Both the position numbers and the translations under genes were made by a program. The notes under the pieces were generated by a model. It searched no databases, was not told the origin of the DNA, and saw nothing but the letters and a program-made list of their open reading frames with translations. From Warburgia ugandensis (taxonomy: Eukaryota > Streptophyta > Magnoliopsida > Canellales > Canellaceae), in the NCBI GenBank assembly GCA_035236585.1, contig CP141126.1, forward strand, positions 67,929,414 through 67,993,413: a DNA stretch of 64,000 nucleotides. The letters are read 5' to 3'. Positions 56,997 through 64,000 of this stretch are shown piece by piece (the first letter of the stretch is position 1; the number at the start of each line of letters is the position of its first letter).

Positions 56997-59230
56997 TATA
57001 ACATCCTTAATTTTTAAATCTCAATTTAAATAAGCTTTGGTTTATGTTAAATCTGTATGGAAATAGAATATTGAATTTCCTATTTTTAGAGTTCCAGAAA
57101 TAAAAAATTTATAGACATCAAATCAAGTGTCAAAACCTCAATATTTGGATTGTATTCAAAAAACCGATTCTAACAATGCTATGTAGGATAAAATCAGAGT
57201 TTAGACAAAAAAGTATTGACTTAAGGCAATTTGGTAATTTTATTAATTGGCCCCCACTTGTAAAAATCCACTTTGAATAGTCAAGGAATGTTGAAAACCC
57301 ATCATGAATGTCACTCACTTATTTTGATCAAAATTATGATGTCTGAAAACATCATAATTACACCATTTAATATAATAAAAGAAAATTATTTAAAATAGAA
57401 AGGAGGTGGCCATTTTGATATTGGAACCTCCTCCCACTTAAGTGAGAGTGAAAATAGACCTTTTGGTCTGTTACCCAAAACTATGAGATAAAACAAAAAG
57501 GAAGAAGAAGGGAAGGAGGAAGGAAATGTAACAACCTTAGTTTTTCCAACACATTTTGTAATAATTTTCCAAAGGTAGGGTGCCCTTAGTAGTAAAATTT
57601 TTTTGCAAAACAAAGCAGTGGAAATTCTTTTCTTTAAAACTTGTTTTGAAAAACCCAAGTTATCACTTCATACATAATATAGGTAGAATTTTGCACAAGG
57701 TAAAATTCCATTGAAGGAATATACTTTTATTAAATTCTAGAATCCATCCAGTGGCTCATAGTACAGCTCGAGTATCAATACAATACTTGTCCAAATTACA
57801 TAATCCAAATTTCAAACCTCACCATGCATTAAAAACTCTCAATACAGTATAATGCTCTCAAATAAAAATAAAAATACATGTCTTCAAGGGATATACCCTG
57901 ATTGATTATTCTTTCAAATCTTCTTAAAGTCTTAAGCTCCTAATTCTCCTTCTCTGTTGCTGAGATATTATAAACATTGAAACATTTACAATATGTCAGC
58001 AAGCTATGCTTGGTAGGAGATTCAAGAAGCATAATACTTTGGCAGTATTATCCTAATACTTCATAATCCCATAGTCATAACATACTCATGAATCAATCTC
58101 TTTACTTTGTCATATATGTACATCCTTACACATTCATATGGTATACTGTGTATAGATATATACATACGGTCAAAACCATAAAAAAATAGTTAATGTCTCA
58201 AAAAATAATCATATCAAGCTTATGCTGAGTTGATAATTCATCCAGACTCTGCTGGAAATACTCCCTCATTTAGGTAGTATCGGTAATCCATGATTACCCG
58301 GCATCTCATAATGTCATATCATAAGGCATTTCACTATGCCATGCATCATAATGCAAAAATACTCAAAGGACTACTATGCTACAGTTTGATCCATACCATC
58401 ACGCTCGAATAATTGCTTTCATACTCCACGGATACCAAGTGTAAAAAATCATCTACGTCATGCCTATATGGGTAGATAGACCGTCACAATGGTGGCCTTC
58501 CCATATTGCCCCACCCAACATTTTGTCTCTCTTTGGGCATGGTATCATCATATATATCACATTTTAGAGAGCGGGTGGCCAAACCCTAATACTCTCCTAG
58601 CATAGCATCTCCAAGCCTATGCCTGTTTTTTTTAAAAAAAACCACAAGCTTCCATGCTTGTATGTAAAGTAATCTTTTTACTTATCAGACATCTTGTCAG
58701 TTTATATAATCATCCTCATATTTTGGTATTCTTATACTGAAGATAGAATTTTACTTCAAACTTAGGGATCATCATTTACAATGAATGATACCCATGTTCA
58801 TACAAGTTTAGGGATCACCATTCTATATGAATGATTCCCATGTATTGATTTTATACTTATCAAACAATCTATTTGTTTATCTAGGGCTAGAATACCTTCT
58901 AGATCCTTATTCACTTAAGTTTTCCTCATTTCTAACTTAACCATTTCATAGGTGTTTTGGTTGGATCATAAGGGTTTTCAATGGGTTCAATACAAGTATT
59001 TACATTATACTTGTCAACATTTCCAAATATAAGATCATGTATACAACATGTACTTCTCATGTTGATGCCTTCATAAAATCCTCCTACCTTCAGGTAGTGA
59101 TTCATCTCTTCAAATCTTCCATGATCTTGATTTACGTATGAAATCTATAAATCCATACATATTGTCAATATTTATACAATTTGAATAATCCTATATTTTT
59201 TATCCTATCTATATTCTTTGTCTAATCTTG

Positions 59231-59700
59231 TCCTTTGATATAAAGGATCTAGATCTTTTGACCTATCATGATCTATCTTCCTCAAATAGTGTCTATCCTA
59301 TTGATCCATAGATCTGATGGTTAGAATGATCTTCTAATCTTTCAGATCTAAGCATTTTCTATTCTAAGTCTTTGTGTATTTCTTTCTTTGATCTTGATCT
59401 TCCATAGATCCTTTGATCAACAATTTATACTTGCTGATAAAGATCAAGGGCTTAGATCTTCTATCATCTAGTTCTTCTTTGATCTAAGTTTAGTTGTTTG
59501 ATCATCCCTAAGGAGGATGATCTTGGTTCTCTTCCTTGAATTATAATTGATCAAGGGTTTAGATCTTCTATTCTATTTAATCTAAGTTGTAAGCAATATC
59601 TATACACATATATATCATCATCAAGAAGTATTGATTTCTTTTTATTGTTCTTGATCATTCAAGATCCCATGGATCTTGTTTGATCATCCTTATCTTACTT
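59231..59700 (+). repeat. GATC-rich low-complexity stretch
   Basis: By hand count about 22 GATC tetramers in 470 bases, mostly as AGATCT, TTGATC and GGATCT, spaced irregularly. Chance would give about two. A weaker cluster is seen at 60660-61050. Confidence 0.8.
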
Positions 59701-62077
59701 ACAATTTTTATTAGGATTAAATAATTTACTAACCATTTATGCTCTTATTATTATTATTCAACCAATTAATGTATCACTAGTTGAAGACAACTTATTTTAG
59801 CCTAAGTCTAGACTACTCCTCTTATTTCCAATTGCCTAAGGCTTACTAGCTGAATGGGTGAACACAAAGTGGTTACTTCAATCCTCATATAAGAAGGTGC
59901 TTAGACCTCGCAAACGTCATCGAAAGGTAGGGGAAGAGCGAGGCTCTATTAGAAAACCCCCTTAACCACTATGTTCAACATTTACTAGAGTGACCTTAGC
60001 TCAACCTTTCATAAGGTTCCTACGAGCATGTTAACCCTAAGTACTCTTTCTAATTGATTTTAATTAAGTCCATGAACATTTAAAATGTCATTCATGGGGT
60101 TTATTATTCTCCTAGTTTGGGCCAAGGATTTGATAATCCTTATATTGTCCTACTAACTATAGCCCTTACTAATATTAAGTCCAAGTCATCCACTCATCTT
60201 AATTGTCCATGAATCTCTGTTTTGTTAGATTTCATTTTTGGTGATTTATGAATATTGAGATATAACTACTAATTAAACAATTATATCTACTAACTTAAAG
60301 ACAATTAAGATGCTTATACTATACTTTGACAATTCAAATAATCATATACTTTAAATCATAAGAGAATTATACATCTATGTCATTCTAAGGGCATTTATAC
60401 TCTAATATACTAACATGGATCCTACGTTAAAAAATACATGAAATTTTACTACTAATCTAATGTAATCATGCTTAAACTTCAAATTTAAACTAACATGGCC
60501 CTAATATAATTGAATCTATCAGCCTAATATAACTATCTAATAACACATAGACATAGCATGCTAAAATTTTAGAACTATCATGCTTTATAACATAAATCAC
60601 ATTTACAATACTATTATCAAATAAAAGACAATGAAACTAATTAGATTAAGATTATTAGAAACCTTTACTTATGATCCAATCATTAGGTCTTAGATCTTTT
60701 CCTTTTAAATTAAGGTTTTAATTAATTTTAGGGCTTTTACTCCATTAAGGTACAAGATCATATTCCTTTGTTTTTTGTCATATTCAATCCATGATTTCAA
60801 TGGATTCCATCATAATATCATTCATTCAATCCATCCCAAGGGTCTGATCATACTTGATCTTATTGATCAAGTGGGTTCCTTTGTATTTTTATGGTTTTTC
60901 TACCATAAAGGGTAGATCCGTCATTTTATCTTAGATCTGTACAAATAAATTATGGATATCACTTGATTTTAATATTATATCATCATTAAATCAGATCCCC
61001 AAGATCTGATCATCTCAGATCTTGAAGATCGTGAAATTTAGAAACTTAATTCTTGAAAATAGAAAGGTTTTTGAATGTTTTGATCAATATTATGGTTTTA
61101 GAAGAAAATAAATGTTATAAGCTTTCCATAGCTTTGTTCTAATCTCAATTTGGAGTTCAGATGACTCCACAATTGAACTATGAAGTTCACAGTCGTTCCT
61201 AGGGTCCAGATTTGATCTAGGCACAGCGGAACAGACGGCCCACATCAATAAGGTGGAACAGTCAAGCAGAATGGCCACCGCATGCCCGTCACCAGGAAGC
61301 ATGCATGACGCGCTCCCCTAGTTCCGGCATTGTCGCATAGCAGTTCCTTTAGAATGGTGTTGCACGTGGTGCGTACATGTGAAAATGCTCCCATAGGGTG
61401 CATTTTCGTGCGGCTTTTCACAGCGTGTCTTGAGAGCCGATCTGATTTGGGAGATTACAGAATCCATTTTGGACTGTCCAATCAATCCTCTTCAATTTAG
61501 GGCTCAAAACTTAATAAGTTTTTTTGAAATTTCTACCCTAAGGGTATTGGACCCTTCTAGATCAATTGGACCACTCAAAATTTTCATCTGAGCCCTCCAT
61601 CATCCAGAATTGAAGGGTTCTGGTCTTTACTTTATTTTTATAAACTTTAATCTAAAACTAATTTCAAAAAATAAAAATTAAATAAAATGACATGCAATAA
61701 GTATGAGAAGTGTTCCCACCTACTTGATTGGAGAAAAACATAGATTTGAAGCTCAATTTGAAATAAATATCCTTTGATGATAAGATAGCCTAATAGTCAC
61801 TTGTTTAATGAGTTTTCGTTGATTGCACCGCTGGATCTTGAAATTGATTTGGGGGTTTTGTAGATTAGGTACTCTAGGATTGTATGGATGGTGGGATATG
61901 TAAGATTCTTTGGAACAGAGTGCCTAATTCATGTTTCAATTCTTTTAAATATTAAATTAACATTGGATCCTCCACTACCACCTCCTTCTCCACTAGCAGC
62001 TTGTAGTGGTTTGACCACTAATTACACATTTTCTGGCTGTTGGATTCGTTTGTAGGCCCCACAGGGATGTGAAAGGA

Positions 62078-62335
62078 CCATTTTGCCCTTTTATGGAGAA
62101 AATTTCATTTTATTCTACTGAACTCGGAATTGAGCGTACTTAGTGGCGTTGGATTTGTATTTCCAAGTACATTCTAAATATTAATATCTCAGATCTTAGT
62201 TATGGGTAAAATTACCATTTTACCCTTTTATTCATAAAAATGGAGAAAATTAGGTATTTTTTATTTTAACTCAAAATTGAATGTACTTAGTGGCATTGGA
62301 ATTGTATTTCCAAGTACATTAATAATTTGTAAGTT
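62078..62335 (+). repeat. Two-copy tandem duplication, 137-bp period, near the end of LTR G
   Basis: CCATTTTGCCCTTTTA (62078) recurs as CCATTTTACCCTTTTA (62215), and GTACTTAGTGGCGTTGG as GTACTTAGTGGCATTGG, each followed by TTGTATTTCCAAGTACATT. Confidence 0.88.
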
Positions 62336-62894
62336 TTAAGTCATGTTTTAATACCTATAAAAAGATAATTTCTAGTAACCTAATATTTTCGCTCAAAATT
62401 TCTAAAAATTCAAACTAAATTGATTTTCTCAATCAATTTACAAAAATTAGGGTTATTACAGGAGAAGAAGAAGAGGAAAAGAGAGAAGAAGGAGAAGAGA
62501 AACATCCACCAAGAAGCTTGATATGCCAGCAAGGGGAGAAAAATAAGCTACAACAGCTAGAGTAACAAGGAGCTAATCGAAGATGACAACAACTTGGATC
62601 ATTGATCCAAGCCATTCACCTTCTTCAGTTCAAGTCCACAATAAAAAATCCTCTTGTTTCACCATGATTGGTGGAGGAACAACGTGGGATAGAAGGGAAC
62701 AGTGGCATGAATGGAACTATTGCTAGAGAAATTGTCGTAATCTCTTACATGGGGATGATTAGAGATAGTGCATACATCATCAAGGTTAGATCATACAAGA
62801 TTCTCCATTTCTCCCTCAAGTTTGATGAATGCTACTAGATCTAGGGTTTTTGACAATGTAAAACCCCATCCACAACCAAAACCTAATCAAATTG

Positions 62895-63350
62895 TCAATC
62901 TTGTAACACCATGGGCCCCAACATTGTGTATATTATTCACTTTGGCCAAAGCCTCATGATTTTGCTCTTCCTTATATGAAAAACACTTCCTGCGTATCAA
63001 AGTGCACAGCAGATTATATTGTCCTCTTTGGGTCCTATGCCCCACCAAACGAGCTTATTTAGGACCACACCTAGGCTCTCAAGGTTTTGTTTCCTTTGGA
63101 GTCTGATGGGCTTCCACAAACACCCCTCAAAATGCATATACACTAAGAGAGATGTCCAAGTCTTATAACTAGCCTAGCTTCCTCTCTCCAAGCAATGTGG
63201 GACAAACTCTCAAGGTCCTTCCCCCAACTAGGATTAGCTTACTTAGGGCTACCTCTAGCACCTTGCCCCATATCCCCCTTAGGGAACACGCGTCCTCACA
63301 TAACCACTTTGGTTAGTAGTGTGTGGCTAGCCCACACCATGAGAAGAATT
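62895..63350 (-). repeat. Inverted copy of short LTR-like repeat K
   Basis: The reverse complement has TTTGTCCCACATTGCTTGG, CTAGTTATAAGACTTGG, GAGCAAAATCATGAGGC and TTTGGCCAAAGTGAATAATA, the same landmarks in the same order as at 50872-51345. Its plus-strand edge reads TTGTAACACCATGGGCCCC. Confidence 0.55.
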
Positions 63351-63416
63351 GATTGTATATGACTTTTAGACATTTGCACTGGTTATAAGAGGATTAAATG
63401 AGCATTATACCATATA

Positions 63417-64000
63417 TGATGACCCAAATTTTTATAATACTTTTTCAAAATTCTTTAAAATGCAAATAATAGAAGACATTTTCAATATAAATTTTTACAC
63501 AAAACCCAAGTTCCATCTCTACAACCAAAATACATTTCAAAATTTCTAAAATGTGATGAGTTTATATTTGATATTTTCCAGGATTCTATCTAGTCACAGC
63601 TCAAAGTTCAATTCTATAAATGTACATACATTCATGTCCAAAAATATCAAATCTAAGTCATATACTATATTGTCAATACAGTCCTATGTTACTCATGTCC
63701 TTGTCCAATATTCCTTGTAGCTTTAATTGGTTATTTTTTAAATCAACTTCTTTAGACATGTGACATTATAAAAAAAATTACGATGTCTCAGCAAGCCTAT
63801 GCTTGGTAGGTTTTTTTTTACATTGAGTTTGGCAATTTAGATAATGCCAAATACAAATTGGACATCTGAGTCATTTATGAATATGTTATAAGGAAGTATA
63901 CATTCATGAAGTCTTAATCATGTGATAATACTCATATCAAATGCATCTTATCTAATATCAACTATGATGTAGACAAATTTATGTCAATCTATCTCATAAT
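63417..64000 (-). repeat. LTR I, minus strand, cut by window end
   Basis: Starts TGATGACCCAAATTTTTA, as minus-oriented Gypsy LTRs do here, and shares TAGTCACAGCTCAAAG (63592-63607, compare 24549-24566) and CTCAGCAAGCCTATGCTTGG (63787-63806, compare 57998-58016). It is nearest to LTR G. Its other end lies outside the window. Confidence 0.68.

Larger units (their letters stand above)
57537..62460 (-). mobile_element. LTR G, about 4.9 kb, minus strand (probable solo LTR)
   Basis: Plus-strand start TGTAACAACCTTAGTTTTTCC recalls TGTGACGACCCGAGTTTTTCC of family 1, and the end AGGGTTATTACA recalls GGGGCATTACA. GGAAA (57532-57536) and GGAGA (62461-62465) may be a 4/5 target duplication. Further shared parts: CAGCAAGCTATGCTTGGTAG (57999-58018) and the CCCAAACTT-like start. 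No primer binding site or coding motif was found inside, which favours one very long LTR over a full element. Confidence 0.6.
56997..62890 (+). mobile_element. LTR H, family-2-like, plus strand, split by LTR G (partial)
   Basis: Own sequence 56997-57536 and about 62461-62890. It starts TATAACATCCTTAATTTTTA (family 2 starts TGTAATGACTCCATTTTTG) and has CCATTTTGATATTGGAACCT where family 2 has CCGTTTTGATACGAGCACCT. GA-rich sequence lies on both sides of the inserted LTR G. The 3' part cannot be followed beyond 62890. Confidence 0.5.

Noticed and set aside
57386-57658. 90-codon minus-strand frame
   Set aside because: It crosses the join between LTR H and LTR G, so it was created by the insertion and has no family motif.

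Overview
The window is nuclear DNA from a flowering plant. It is AT-rich, holds a tRNA-derived SINE of the Au type, plant Ty3/Gypsy and Ty1/Copia remnants, a CACTA (En/Spm) transposase and long microsatellites. I found no intact host gene, no rRNA or tRNA gene, no CRISPR array and no bacterial-type gene. The open frames of 60-177 codons are chance frames in repeats or pieces of broken transposon proteins.

Layout: 1-8046 is old, decayed repeat sequence: two LINE 3' ends, one Au SINE with its target duplication, a trace of a Copia RNase H, and a Gypsy pol remnant (about 6910-8062) that has lost most of its reverse transcriptase. From 8047 to about 54100 lies one nested transposon complex. A CACTA element starts at 8047. 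Its transposase reading frame is cut at 9199, 14229 and 19293 by three LTR insertions, and it resumes in frame after the first two. The third insertion is element A, a minus-strand gag-protease retroelement that runs from 19293 to about 50070. Element A is itself split by an 8.4-kb element with no gag-pol (24331-32778) and by element B (33815-48856), a second copy of its own family. Element B is split by a solo LTR (41129-46306), which is split by a further solo LTR (43442-45937). Target duplications support most of these joins: GCCAT, TGGGA/T, AGATG, CAT, CCATT, GGGTT, ATAGA and TGTAT.

From about 50070 to 54102 a plus-strand LTR of the A/B family abuts element A in inverted orientation. A Gypsy integrase fragment follows (54083-54580) and may be the far end of the pol remnant at 6910-8062. 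The rest (54581-64000) is LTR on LTR: a truncated A/B-family LTR, a plus-strand LTR split by a 4.9-kb minus-strand LTR-like block, a short LTR-like repeat, and the start of another LTR cut by the window end.

Nothing here works as a pathway. The value lies in the order of insertions, in two retroelement types that lack their own polymerase (a LARD-like and a TR-GAG-like element), and in a CACTA derivative with dense subterminal repeats. Element calls rest on reading the sequence and on remembered family motifs; no database search was run.
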